From: Streptomyces sp. S.PNR 29
GTDB taxonomy: Bacteria > Actinomycetota > Actinomycetes > Streptomycetales > Streptomycetaceae
DNA: 64,000 nucleotides
Assembly: GCF_030386795.1 (NCBI RefSeq)
Contig: NZ_JANUQM010000011.1
Location: 277,501-341,500 of the forward strand
Reading direction: 5' to 3'
A program made the translations under genes and the position numbers. Positions 1 through 8,903 of this stretch are shown here, in pieces (within the stretch, counting starts at the first letter, position 1; the number at the start of each line of letters is the position of its first letter). The notes under the pieces were generated by a model. It saw nothing but the letters and a program-made list of their open reading frames with translations, was not told where the DNA came from and ran no database searches.

Positions 1-1
1 C

Positions 2-361
2 GTCGTCCGGACCGGGCGGCTGACGCGCGCCCGCCGCGAGAGCTGGGGCGACTACGCGGGCGGAGACTCTCCCGGCCTGTCCTTCACCACCGCCGGCTGG
101 CTGCACCGCACCGAAATCGCCGCGATCGCCACCGACACCTGGGGCTTCGAGGTCCGGCCGAACGAGTTCGACGGCGCCTTCCAGCCGCTGCACCAGGTCG
201 TCATCCCCCACATGGGCCTGCTGATCGGCGAGATGTGGGACCCCGACGCTCTCGCGGACGACTGCGCCCGCGACGGCGTGTACGAGTTCTGGCTCACCGC
301 CGCCCCCCTGCCCATCACCGGAGCCGTCGGCTCCCCCGTCAACCCCGTCGCCGTCAAGTGA
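2..361 (+). CDS. Cyclase-family protein (kynurenine formamidase-like), C-terminal part
   Basis: The window opens inside this gene; 119 codons remain, read in frame from base 2 to the TGA at 359-361. The peptide contains HQVVIPHMGLLIGEMWDPD followed by a short tail ending GSPVNPVAVK, the usual C-terminus of the metal-dependent cyclase/formamidase family (PF04199), whose members hydrolyse amide or ester bonds in aromatic catabolism. The metal-binding histidine motif would lie upstream of the window and cannot be seen. The next gene starts 23 bases after the stop, so it looks like part of the same operon. Family is fairly sure; substrate is unknown. Confidence 0.7.
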   Translation, partial: VVRTGRLTRARRESWGDYAGGDSPGLSFTTAGWLHRTEIAAIATDTWGFEVRPNEFDGAFQPLHQVVIPHMGLLIGEMWDPDALADDCARDGVYEFWLTAAPLPITGAVGSPVNPVAVK

Positions 362-384
362 CCTGCCCAACAAAGGAGTTGGCC

Positions 385-1506
385 ATGGAAGGAAAGGGAG
401 TCCTGGTCATCGGAGGAGGTACCTCCGGCAACGTCATGACCGTGCTGCTGCGGCGGGCCGGCATCGACGTCGACCTCGTCGAGGTCAAGGAGGACTGGAA
501 CGTACGCGGCTCCGGCATCACCCTTCAGGGCAACGCCCTGCGGGTGCTGCGCGAGATCGGCGTCTGGGACGAGGTCCGCGAGCACGGCTTCGGCTTCGAC
601 GCCCTGGGGCTGACGACGCCCGACGGGACCGTGCTGCACGTCGGCGACGTCCTGCGCACCGGCGGAGACGACCTCCCCGCCACCCTGGGCATGCAGCGCC
701 CGGTGCTCCAGCGCATCCTCGTCGACGCCGTCCGGGCATCCGGCGCGAACGTCCGGCTCGGCACCACCGCCGAGATCCTCACCGAGGACGACACGTCGGC
801 GACCGTCCGGTTCAGTGACGGCACCGAGGGCCGCTACGACCTCGTCGTGGCCGCCGACGGCCTGCACTCCGCGACCCGCGCCGCCATAGGCATTGACGTC
901 AAACCCGAGCCGACCGGCATGGCCATCTGGCGTGTCCCGGCGCCCCGCCCGGCCGGAGTGGAGTGCAGCGTCCTCTCCCACGGAGGACCCTGCTACATCG
1001 CCGGCTACACGCCCACCAGCGAGGACACGATCTACGCCTACCTGGTGGAGGCCGGCCGCGACCGCGCCACGATCCCGCCCGACTCCTACGCGCAGGAGAT
1101 GCGCCGCCTCGCCGAGGGCTACGGCGGTGCCTGGGACGAGATCCGCGACTCGATCACCGACCCGGCGCAGGTGAACTACACCTGGTTCGACCGCATGCTG
1201 GTCGAGGGGTCCTGGCACCGGGGCCGGGTCGTCCTCGTCGGCGACGCCGCGCACTGCTGCCCGCCTACGATGGCCCAGGGCGCGGCGATGGCCATGGAGG
1301 ACGCATGGGTGCTGTCCCAGCTGCTGACCAGCGGATCCGCGTGGGACGAGGAACTGCTCACGCACTACTACGAGCGGCGGATCGACCGGGTCCGGATGGT
1401 CGTCGAAGCGTCCGTGCAGATCGGGCAGTGGCAGCTCGACGGCGTGCCCGGTGACGTGCCCGGGCTGCTGGACGCCACCCTGCCGGTGCTCAGGGAGCTG
1501 CCGTGA
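385..1506 (+). CDS. FAD-dependent aromatic monooxygenase (PHBH-like)
   Basis: This 373-residue group A flavoprotein monooxygenase probably hydroxylates an aromatic ring using NAD(P)H and O2. The N-terminal FAD fold starts at VLVIGGGTSGN; the internal DG motif (VVAADGLHSATR) and the C-terminal GD motif (VLVGDAAHCCPPTMAQG) are both present. The ATG at 385 is preferred over an in-frame start at 235, because 235 lies inside the preceding gene and AAAGGAG (372-378) precedes 385. Its last codons overlap the amidohydrolase start by 4 bases (GTGA), indicating translational coupling. Context (extradiol dioxygenase and FAH hydrolase downstream) suggests it makes or modifies the catechol that is then cleaved. 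The substrate cannot be read from sequence. Confidence 0.85.
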   Translation: MEGKGVLVIGGGTSGNVMTVLLRRAGIDVDLVEVKEDWNVRGSGITLQGNALRVLREIGVWDEVREHGFGFDALGLTTPDGTVLHVGDVLRTGGDDLPATLGMQRPVLQRILVDAVRASGANVRLGTTAEILTEDDTSATVRFSDGTEGRYDLVVAADGLHSATRAAIGIDVKPEPTGMAIWRVPAPRPAGVECSVLSHGGPCYIAGYTPTSEDTIYAYLVEAGRDRATIPPDSYAQEMRRLAEGYGGAWDEIRDSITDPAQVNYTWFDRMLVEGSWHRGRVVLVGDAAHCCPPTMAQGAAMAMEDAWVLSQLLTSGSAWDEELLTHYYERRIDRVRMVVEASVQIGQWQLDGVPGDVPGLLDATLPVLRELP

Positions 1507-2579
1507 CGGCCCACCCGCCCCCGGCTACCGCTGTGAGCCGCCCCCAGCCCGACCACCGCCCCTCGCCGAGCGGTGACGTGCGCACTTCGCCGACTGTCGA
1601 CGTACACGCGCACGTCCTGATCCCGGAGGTCGAGGCCCTGGTGGCCGGCCTGCCGGGCCTGGCGAAGGCCAAAGCCCTCGACGCCCGCCGCAACGGGCCC
1701 GCGGCCCTGGCCGTCAGCGGCCCCATGGTCGCCGAGCGCATCCCGAGGCTGACGGACGTCGCCGTACGACTGGCCGCGATGGACGCGCAGGGCGTGGACG
1801 TCCAGCTGGTCAGCCCGTCCCCCTCGCACTACCACTACTGGGCGGACGAGGAGACCGCGGAGAAGGTGTACCGGCTCGCGAGCGAGGCGACGGCCGCCCA
1901 CTGCGCCCAGGCGCCCGGCCGGCTGCACGGTCTGGGCCTCGTCCCCCTGCAGCACCCGGAATCGGCGGTGCGCGCGCTCGAATTCGCCGTGGATCTGGGC
2001 CTGTTGGGTGTCGAAATCTCCTCGCACGCGCCGGGCCGGGAGCTGTCGGATCCGGCGTACGAACCCTTCTGGACCCGGGCCGAGGAGACGGGCGCGATCC
2101 TCTTCCTGCACCCCTTCGGCTGCACGCTCGACGAGCGCCTCGACCAGTGGTACCTGTCCAACACCGTCGGCCAGCCCACCGAGAACGCCGTCGCGCTCTC
2201 GCACCTGATCTTCTCCGGGGTGCTGGACCGGCACCCGGAGCTGAAGGTGATCGCCGCGCACGGCGGCGGCTATCTGCCCACGCACATCGGCCGCTCCGAC
2301 CACGCCTGGTCGACCCGCTCCGACGCGGGCGCCGGCTGCGCCCACCCGCCCAGCAGCTACCTCAAACGCTTGTACTTCGACTCGCTGGTCCACGACCCGC
2401 AGGTACTGCGGGCGTTGGTCGGCGCGGTCGGCCCGGACCGTGTGCTGCTCGGCTCCGATTTTCCCTTCGACATGGGCACCGAGGACCCCGTCGGCGCACT
2501 ACGCGCCGCACGCCTGCCCGACGACGACTTCCATGCCGTGCGCGGTGGCAACGCGACCACGCTGCTGCGCCTGAACTGA
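1503..2579 (+). CDS. ACMSD-type metal-dependent amidohydrolase/decarboxylase
   Basis: The 358-residue protein belongs to the amidohydrolase_2 family, which includes 2-amino-3-carboxymuconate semialdehyde decarboxylase and gamma-resorcylate decarboxylase. The DVHAHVL metal site is near residue 35, a second histidine lies in LFLHPFG, a third in VIAAHGGGYLP, and the catalytic aspartate in LLGSDFPFDMG. It starts at a GTG that overlaps the upstream stop codon. The residues before DVHAHV look like a linker, so translation might begin slightly later. In this operon it may decarboxylate or hydrolyse a ring-cleavage intermediate or an aromatic acid. A second, divergent member of the family lies at 61110. 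Confidence 0.85.
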   Translation: MTAHPPPATAVSRPQPDHRPSPSGDVRTSPTVDVHAHVLIPEVEALVAGLPGLAKAKALDARRNGPAALAVSGPMVAERIPRLTDVAVRLAAMDAQGVDVQLVSPSPSHYHYWADEETAEKVYRLASEATAAHCAQAPGRLHGLGLVPLQHPESAVRALEFAVDLGLLGVEISSHAPGRELSDPAYEPFWTRAEETGAILFLHPFGCTLDERLDQWYLSNTVGQPTENAVALSHLIFSGVLDRHPELKVIAAHGGGYLPTHIGRSDHAWSTRSDAGAGCAHPPSSYLKRLYFDSLVHDPQVLRALVGAVGPDRVLLGSDFPFDMGTEDPVGALRAARLPDDDFHAVRGGNATTLLRLN

Positions 2580-2605
2580 CCCCCACACAGGAGGAAATCC
2601 GCACC

Positions 2606-3544
2606 ATGAGCGCACGCTTGCTCACCCATCTGCGACACGTCGACCTCGCCGTGCCCGACTACGACAAGCAGCTCGACTTCTACGCCGGCGTCTGGGGCCT
2701 GACCAAGGTCGCCGAGGACTCCGGCATCTCCTTCCTCGCCGCCGAGGGCAGCCCCGAGCAGTACGTCGTACGGCTGCGCAAGGCCGACGAGAAGCGCCTC
2801 GATCTTGTCTCGTACGGCGCAGCGAGCGCGGCGGACGTGGACACCCTCGCCGAACAACTCCTCGCGGGAGGTGTGCAGTTGATCTCCCAGCCGGGCAAGA
2901 TCGACACACCCGGTGGCGGCTACGGCTTCCGCTTCTTCGACGTCGACGGCCGCACCGTCGAAGTCTCCGCCGACGTGGACGTACGGCAGCACCGCAAGAT
3001 CGAGGAGAAGGAGGCCATCCCGGTCAAGCTGTCGCACGTCGTGCTGAACTCACCGGACCTCGACAGGACCCGCGCGTGGTACGAGACCCACCTCGGCTTC
3101 CGCCACTCCGACACGCTCAGCTCGCCGTACGTCGGTGACGTCATGCACTTCATGCGCATCAGCAACCAGCATCACTCCATGGCCATCGCCAAGGGCCCGC
3201 ACACCTCCCTGCACCACGTCTCCTTCGAGATGCGCGGCCTGGACGAGTACATGCGCGGCTCGGGGCGGGTGATGCGGGCCGGGTTCAAGAAGGTCTGGGG
3301 CCCGGGACGGCACATGGCGGGCGACAACACCTTCACGTACTTCCTGGACCCGCACGGCAACACCGTCGAGTACACGACGGAACTGGAGCTGCTGGACGAG
3401 GACACCTGGCACCCCCACGTCTACGACTTCTCCCAGCCCGAGGTCACCGACCAGTGGGGCACCGCGAACCCGATGAACGAGCTGGTCGCCAAGGAGTCCT
3501 TCAACGACGTCGACCGCGGCTGCTTCGTCGCCCCGCCGGTCTGA
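2606..3544 (+). CDS. Type I extradiol ring-cleavage dioxygenase (VOC family)
   Basis: This 312-residue two-module VOC protein is of the 2,3-dihydroxybiphenyl/catechol 2,3-dioxygenase type. The C-terminal module carries the Fe(II) triad at the expected spacing: H144 (LSHVVLN), H203/H204 (SLHHVSFEM) and E255 (NTVEYTT). The N-terminal module (HVDLAVPDY) lacks the full triad, as is normal for these enzymes. Length matches BphC-like enzymes (about 290-310). The ATG at 2606 has GAGGAA at 2591-2596. It lies between an amidohydrolase and an FAH hydrolase, the classic order of a meta-cleavage path: catechol to ring-opened product to hydrolysis. Confidence 0.88.
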   Translation: MSARLLTHLRHVDLAVPDYDKQLDFYAGVWGLTKVAEDSGISFLAAEGSPEQYVVRLRKADEKRLDLVSYGAASAADVDTLAEQLLAGGVQLISQPGKIDTPGGGYGFRFFDVDGRTVEVSADVDVRQHRKIEEKEAIPVKLSHVVLNSPDLDRTRAWYETHLGFRHSDTLSSPYVGDVMHFMRISNQHHSMAIAKGPHTSLHHVSFEMRGLDEYMRGSGRVMRAGFKKVWGPGRHMAGDNTFTYFLDPHGNTVEYTTELELLDEDTWHPHVYDFSQPEVTDQWGTANPMNELVAKESFNDVDRGCFVAPPV

Positions 3545-3651
3545 CCCCCCTCGAACCCCGGGGACGCGGTGGCCCTGTCACCGCCCTGACGCCCCTTGCC
3601 GCGTCCCCGGCCTCGACCGCTGTCCAAGATCGCCGGAGCCGGGAGCCGTGC

Positions 3652-4623
3652 ATGCGTTTCGCCACCTATGAACACCGACACCAGCGCCGGGTCGCCGTCG
3701 TGGAGGAGGACGGCACCCTCCACCCTGTTCTCGGCACGCGCTCGCTCACGGAGCTGATCCGCTGCGGCGACGGACTCGACGCGCTCCTGCGCGCCGGCGC
3801 CGCCGCGCTCGACGTCCCGCCGGGCCCTCACGTGTCCGAGGTGCGGCTGCTGCCACCGCTTCAGCCGCCCACCGTGCGGGACTTCGTCACCTTCGAGGAA
3901 CACGTCGAAGGCGTACGGCGGTCCGTGGACGGCGTCGGCGGGGTGCCCGAAGCCTGGTACGACGCCCCGACGTTCTACTTCACCAACCCGTACGCCGTCA
4001 TCGGCGCCCACGACGACGTCCCGGTGCCGCCGGGCAGCGACGTCCTCGACTTCGAGCTGGAGGTCGCCGCCGTCATCGGCCGGGAGGGGCGGGACCTCAC
4101 GCCAGAACAGGCACGGGACCACATCATCGGCTACACGGTCTTCAACGACTGGTCGGCCCGCGACCTCCAGTCCCGCGAGATGCAGGTCCGCCTCGGCCCC
4201 TGCAAGGGCAAGGACACGGCCACTACCCTCGGCCCGTACCTGGTCACCGCCGACGAGCTGGAGCCGTACCGCGACAGCGACGGCTTCCTGCGCCTCGCCC
4301 TGACCGCCGAGGTCAACGGCGAGGTCGTCGGCACGGACCTGCTGTCCAACATGAGCTGGACCTTCGAGGAGATGGTCGCCTACGCCTCCCGCGGCACCGT
4401 CGTCCGCCCCGGCGACCTGCTCGGCTCCGGCACCTGCGGCAACGGCGGCTGCCTCGCCGAGCTGTGGGGCGTCCGGGGCGAGCAGTCCCCGCCGCCACTG
4501 AAGCCGGGTGACACCGTCACCCTCACCGTGGAGGGCATCGGCACCGTCTCCAACACCGTGGTCCCAGGCAGGAACCCGGACCCGCTGCCGACCGCCCGCC
4601 GCCGCAGCCGGGAGCGGCCGTGA
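3652..4623 (+). CDS. Fumarylacetoacetate hydrolase-family protein
   Basis: This 323-residue enzyme of the FAH superfamily (C-C hydrolases, decarboxylases and isomerases acting on ring-cleavage products) carries the metal-binding carboxylates in LDFELEVAAVIG near residues 135-145. GYTVFNDWSARDLQ and GSGTCGNGGCL are further family signatures. The upstream ORF continues in frame, but the first methionine that fits the family N-terminus (MRFATYEH) is at 3652. It follows the dioxygenase by 107 bases and overlaps the SDR start by 4 bases. It probably hydrolyses or tautomerises the product of the dioxygenase at 2606. The exact reaction is unknown, since family members differ by few residues. Confidence 0.87.
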   Translation: MRFATYEHRHQRRVAVVEEDGTLHPVLGTRSLTELIRCGDGLDALLRAGAAALDVPPGPHVSEVRLLPPLQPPTVRDFVTFEEHVEGVRRSVDGVGGVPEAWYDAPTFYFTNPYAVIGAHDDVPVPPGSDVLDFELEVAAVIGREGRDLTPEQARDHIIGYTVFNDWSARDLQSREMQVRLGPCKGKDTATTLGPYLVTADELEPYRDSDGFLRLALTAEVNGEVVGTDLLSNMSWTFEEMVAYASRGTVVRPGDLLGSGTCGNGGCLAELWGVRGEQSPPPLKPGDTVTLTVEGIGTVSNTVVPGRNPDPLPTARRRSRERP

Positions 4624-5387
4624 ACGATCCGCACCCCAAGAGGCTCCTCGGCAAGGTCGTCGTCGTCACCGGCGCCGCGCGCGGCCAGGGCGCCGCCGAG
4701 GCCGAGGCCCTGACCCGCGAAGGCGCCCGCGTCATCGCCACCGACGTGACCGAGGCCCCCGGCTGCCGCCGCCTCGACGTCACCGACGAGGAGCACTGGG
4801 CGGAGCTGGCCGCCGAAGTGAGGGAGTCGTACGGCCAGGTGCACGGCCTCGTCAACAACGCGGGCATCACCTGGCGTGCCCGCCTCGGCGAAGTCAGCCC
4901 CGACGACTTCGCCCGCGTCCACGCCGTCAACGTCACCGGCCCGCTGCTGGGCATCCAGCACCTGACGCCGCTGATGCCGCCCGGTTCGTCCATCGTCAAC
5001 GTCGGCTCCACCGCCGCGCTCAGCGGCCACTACCCGGTCGCCTACACGACCAGCAAATGGGCGCTGCGCGGCCTGTCGAAGACCGCCGCCACGGAGCTCG
5101 GCCCGCGCGGCATCCGCGTCAACACCATCCACCCCGGTTTCATCGAGACCGAGATGACCGCCTCCGCCGCCCCCGCCTTCCGCGAGGCGAACATCCGCGA
5201 GACCCCGCTCGGCCGCACCGGCACGGTGGACGAGATCACCCCGCTCGTGGTCTTCCTCCTGTCCGACGAGTCCTCCTTCATCACCGGCGCCGAGATCCCG
5301 GTCGACGGCGGACTCACCGCGCACGGAGGCGTCAAGTCCATTTCGGACGCTCTGAGTTCGACTGCTGTGGGCCCGGCGGCGAACTGA
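4620..5387 (+). CDS. Short-chain dehydrogenase/reductase
   Basis: This 255-residue classical SDR shows the cofactor glycine motif VTGAARGQGAA at residues 17-27, the structural NNAG motif, the catalytic serine in STAALSGHY and the YTTSK pair of catalytic Tyr and Lys. IHPGFIETEM follows, and the C-terminal GAEIPVDGG is typical. The acidic residue after the second strand (ATDVTE) suggests NAD preference. The GTG start overlaps the FAH stop (GTGA). It is the last gene of the first operon and may oxidise an alcohol formed by the monooxygenase, but no substrate can be assigned. Confidence 0.87.
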   Translation: MNDPHPKRLLGKVVVVTGAARGQGAAEAEALTREGARVIATDVTEAPGCRRLDVTDEEHWAELAAEVRESYGQVHGLVNNAGITWRARLGEVSPDDFARVHAVNVTGPLLGIQHLTPLMPPGSSIVNVGSTAALSGHYPVAYTTSKWALRGLSKTAATELGPRGIRVNTIHPGFIETEMTASAAPAFREANIRETPLGRTGTVDEITPLVVFLLSDESSFITGAEIPVDGGLTAHGGVKSISDALSSTAVGPAAN

Positions 5388-6235
5388 AGAAGGCTGGTGG
5401 GCAAAGCGGTCGGTCCTGGCGCCGGCACGAATTGCGGTCAGAACGCGCGGAGGCGCTGCGCTTCGCGGCCGCGGGTATGACCGCAGTCGACGGCGACCTG
5501 CGATACGAGCAGGCGCCTGCGACGTTTGCGGCGGCCCATGGATTCCCTGCGCCGGCGAGTGCCCGGCGACCCACGTCGCCGGGCCGCACACGGTGTGCGG
5601 TCGCGGCGCAACATGCCCGTGAGGCCCACAGCCTTCCTGACCGGTTCGCTCACCGCCCGGGGACCGCACTTCCCCGAGCTTTCAGGTGCACTCCCCAGGC
5701 ACCCGACGGTGTTCTCGCGTGGAGGCGCACCGCGACGGTTCGGTCGCCGTGGCCTCCGCGCCCGGCGAAACCCGCGAATTCCTGGGCCGATCGCATGTCC
5801 GGGAGCACGGCTCCTTCACACCGGCCGCCCTCCTCCAGGTCCCGCGCGGGGACCGACACGGCCTCGATGCTGCGTCCCCTGACTCCCTCCCTCGGATTGT
5901 GAACCGATCGGGGCTCTCATCCGTGCTCATGATAGATCGGATGTCTTGTTCGGTTCATGGAGTGGGAGGAGGGCTTCTGTCCGGCGGTCTCGCGTGGGCG
6001 GCCACACGGAGCGGCTCGGCCTCCACCTGCTCTGTCAGAAGCGTTGACGCCGAACAGAATCGCCCATACCTTCGGCGCCCGAGCTCTGACGTTGTCTGGA
6101 GGCCGGACGAGCCATCCGCGTCGAACCCGCGGTTCTCACAGTTCAGATGGTCGGTTGCGCCGAAGCTCATCGCTCATCCACTGACCTTCTCTCTTCAACG
6201 AAATCGGTCATGACCAAACAACCCCAGGAGAACGG
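5388..6235. other. Intergenic region without a convincing gene
   Basis: About 850 bases lie between the SDR and the glycosidase. Open frames here show no recognisable motif, and overlapping frames on both strands are equally open, as expected for GC-rich DNA. The 3' part is less GC-rich and holds the likely promoter of the glycosidase. No inverted repeat strong enough for a terminator was seen just after the SDR. Confidence 0.5.
6044..6072 (+). promoter_or_regulatory. Candidate promoter of the GH59-like gene
   Basis: TTGACG at 6044-6049 and TACCTT at 6067-6072 are separated by 17 bases, a good match to a vegetative (HrdB-type) actinomycete promoter. It lies about 165 bases before the ATG at 6236, leaving a leader of roughly 155 bases. 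Inferred from sequence only. Confidence 0.4.
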
Positions 6236-8635
6236 ATGCTGATCCACGGACACCCGCCCACCGGGCGCGACCTACGCCGCCGCCTGCCGCGGACGCTCGC
6301 CATGGTGTGCGCGCTCGTCATCGCAATGATCGGATCCATGCTCACCGCCGCCCCGGCCCAGGCCGCGACGGCGATCACCCTCGACGGCACCTCGGGCGGA
6401 CGTACCTTCGACGGCATCGGCGCCATCAGCGGTGGCGGGGGAAACAGCAGACTGCTGATCGACTACCCGGAGCCGCAGCGCAGCCAGATCCTGGACTACC
6501 TCTTCAAGCCGAACTACGGCGCCAATCTGCAGATCCTCAAGACGGAGATCGGCGGCGACACCAACTCGACCAGCGGCGCCGAGCCGAGCATCGAGCACAC
6601 CAGGGGCACGATCAACTGCAATGCCGGGTATGAGTTCTGGCTGATGGAGCAGGCGGTCGCCCGCAACCCCGACATCAAGCTGGCCGGCCTCGCCTGGGGT
6701 GCGCCGGGCTGGATCGGCGGCGGCAACTTCTGGACCGCCGACATGATCGACTACCTGATCTCCTGGCTGGGCTGCGCCAAGTCGCACGGCCTGAACATCA
6801 GCTACCTGGGCGGCTGGAACGAGCGCGGCTACAACATCGGCTGGTACAAGAACCTGCGCTCGGCCCTCAACTCGAACGGCTACTCCTCGGTCAAGATCGT
6901 GGGCTCGGACGACCACAGCTGGGACATCGCCAACGACGTACTCGCGGACCCCACGTTCGCCTCCGCCGTGGACATCATCGGCGCCCACTACCCGTGCGGC
7001 TGGCTCACCGCCCAGACCTCCTGCCCGAGCTCCGCAAACGCCAAGGCAACCGGCAAGCAGCTGTGGGCCAGTGAGAACGGCTCGCACGACTACAACAGCG
7101 GCGCCGCACCCATGGCCCGCGCGAACAACCGGGACTACATCGACGGCAGGATGACCGCGACCATCAACTGGCCGCTCATCGGCGCCATGACGCCCAACCT
7201 GCCCTACGCGACGACGGGCCTGATGGTCGCCAACCAGCCCTGGTCCGGCTGGTACTCCACGGGCCAGAGCCTGTGGGTCACCGCTCAGACCACCCAGTTC
7301 ACCTCGCCGGGCTGGAAGTACCTCGACAGCTCCACCGGCTACATCGGCGGCAGCGCCTCCAACGGCAGCTACGTGACCCTCAAGTCCACCAACAACCGCG
7401 ACTACAGCACCATCATCGAGACCACCCAGGCCTCCGCGGCGCAGACGCTCGACTTCACGGTGACCGGCGGCCTGTCCACCGGGACCGTCCACGTCTGGTC
7501 GACCAACGTCAACTCCACCGACTCCTCGACCGCCATGGTGCGCCGCAGCGACATCACCCCCTCCGGGGGCGCCTACTCGCTCACCGTCCAGCCGGGGTAC
7601 GTCTACACCATCACCACCACGACAGGACAGGGCAAGGGCACCGCCGCCAGCCCGGCGAAGGGCTCCCTGGCACTGCCGTACGCCGACTCCTACGACAGCT
7701 ACCCGACCGGCACCCAGGCGAAGTACGTCCAGGACCAGCAGGGCGCCTACGAGGTCGTCGGCTGCGGGGGCGGACGCTCCGGAAAGTGCGTCCGCCAGAT
7801 GTCGGCCCAGGCGCCGATCACCTGGGCGCCCCTGTCACACCCTTACGCACTCTTCGGTGACCTGGGCTGGAAGGACTACCAGGTCTCCAGCGACGTGCTG
7901 CTGGAGAGCGCGGGCTTCACCGAGCTGATCGGCCGCGCCACCTGGCAGCACTCCTTCGGTCCGGAGGGCCTGAACGGCTACTACCTGAGGGTCAGCAACA
8001 CCGGTGCCTGGTCCATCCTGCGCAACGACACCGACAACAACTTCGTGACGCTGGCCGGCGGTACGGTCGCCGCGCTGGGCACCAACTCCTGGCACAACCT
8101 GAGGCTGGGCTTCTACGGCAACAGGATCACCGCCTGGATCGACGGCGTGAAGGTCGGGGCGGTCAACGACAACACCTACACCGAGGGGCAGGCCGGCTAC
8201 GGCAACAGCCAGGGACAGACGGGCCAGTTCGACAACCTGTCGATCGGGTCGACCACGAAGGTCGTCGGCGTCGGGTCCGGCCGCTGCATGGATGTGCCGG
8301 GCTACAACGAGACCAACGGCACCCTGATGCAGCTGTGGGACTGCCACGCCGGTGACAACCAGCAGTGGACCTTGACCTCGGCCAAGGAGCTGCGGATCTT
8401 CGGCGACAAGTGCCTGGACGCGAAGGACCACGGCACCTACAACGGCACACCCGTGGAGATCTGGTCCTGCAACGGCGGCGGCAACCAGCAGTGGACCGTC
8501 AACGCGAACGGCACCGTGGTGGGCGTCGAGTCCGGGCTCTGTCTCGATGCCGTCGAGGGGCGCACCGCGAACGGCACCGGGATCCAACTCTGGTCGTGCC
8601 ACGGCGATACCAACCAGCGGTGGACGCGGAGCTGA
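6236..8635 (+). CDS. Secreted GH59-like galactosidase with ricin-type lectin domain
   Basis: The 799-residue protein starts with a signal peptide (hydrophobic segment about 20-40, cleavage near AQAAT). Next comes a GH59 (galactocerebrosidase-like) barrel, with the proposed acid/base E196 in GGWNERGY and nucleophile E280 in LWASENGS. A beta-sandwich/lectin-like middle part follows (about 350-670). The C-terminal 125 residues form a ricin-type beta-trefoil with QxW repeats (NQQWTL, NQQWTV, NQRWTR). It would cleave beta-galactosides or related sugars outside the cell while the lectin holds it on polysaccharide. CAGGAG (6225-6230) sets the start. It stands apart from the aromatic operons but is followed by another ricin-domain enzyme. 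Confidence 0.82.
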   Translation: MLIHGHPPTGRDLRRRLPRTLAMVCALVIAMIGSMLTAAPAQAATAITLDGTSGGRTFDGIGAISGGGGNSRLLIDYPEPQRSQILDYLFKPNYGANLQILKTEIGGDTNSTSGAEPSIEHTRGTINCNAGYEFWLMEQAVARNPDIKLAGLAWGAPGWIGGGNFWTADMIDYLISWLGCAKSHGLNISYLGGWNERGYNIGWYKNLRSALNSNGYSSVKIVGSDDHSWDIANDVLADPTFASAVDIIGAHYPCGWLTAQTSCPSSANAKATGKQLWASENGSHDYNSGAAPMARANNRDYIDGRMTATINWPLIGAMTPNLPYATTGLMVANQPWSGWYSTGQSLWVTAQTTQFTSPGWKYLDSSTGYIGGSASNGSYVTLKSTNNRDYSTIIETTQASAAQTLDFTVTGGLSTGTVHVWSTNVNSTDSSTAMVRRSDITPSGGAYSLTVQPGYVYTITTTTGQGKGTAASPAKGSLALPYADSYDSYPTGTQAKYVQDQQGAYEVVGCGGGRSGKCVRQMSAQAPITWAPLSHPYALFGDLGWKDYQVSSDVLLESAGFTELIGRATWQHSFGPEGLNGYYLRVSNTGAWSILRNDTDNNFVTLAGGTVAALGTNSWHNLRLGFYGNRITAWIDGVKVGAVNDNTYTEGQAGYGNSQGQTGQFDNLSIGSTTKVVGVGSGRCMDVPGYNETNGTLMQLWDCHAGDNQQWTLTSAKELRIFGDKCLDAKDHGTYNGTPVEIWSCNGGGNQQWTVNANGTVVGVESGLCLDAVEGRTANGTGIQLWSCHGDTNQRWTRS

Positions 8636-8903
8636 TCCGAGCCACGCACCGGCTGCTGCCGTGACCGCGGCGCAGGCGCCTTGCGGGCAGGCCGCCTTCG
8701 GCCGGCCCCGAGGCCCGAAGCCCACCCCGGTGACGCGGCAGTACCACATCTGGCAGTACCGAGGTTCCGCCCGAGCCGGCCCTTCCGGCGGCTCGGGCGG
8801 TTCCCCCGGCGTGCCGACTCCTCCGGCGACGCGGAGCCGAACGGCTCCGGACGGGGGCGTCGGCTTCACCGTCACCCGCGTGACCGATGAGGAGAAGCAC
8901 GCT

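Noticed and set aside
5686..6213. Open frame of 175 codons upstream of the GH59-like gene
   Set aside because: No motif, no ribosome site, overlaps the likely promoter, and composition looks like random GC-rich DNA.
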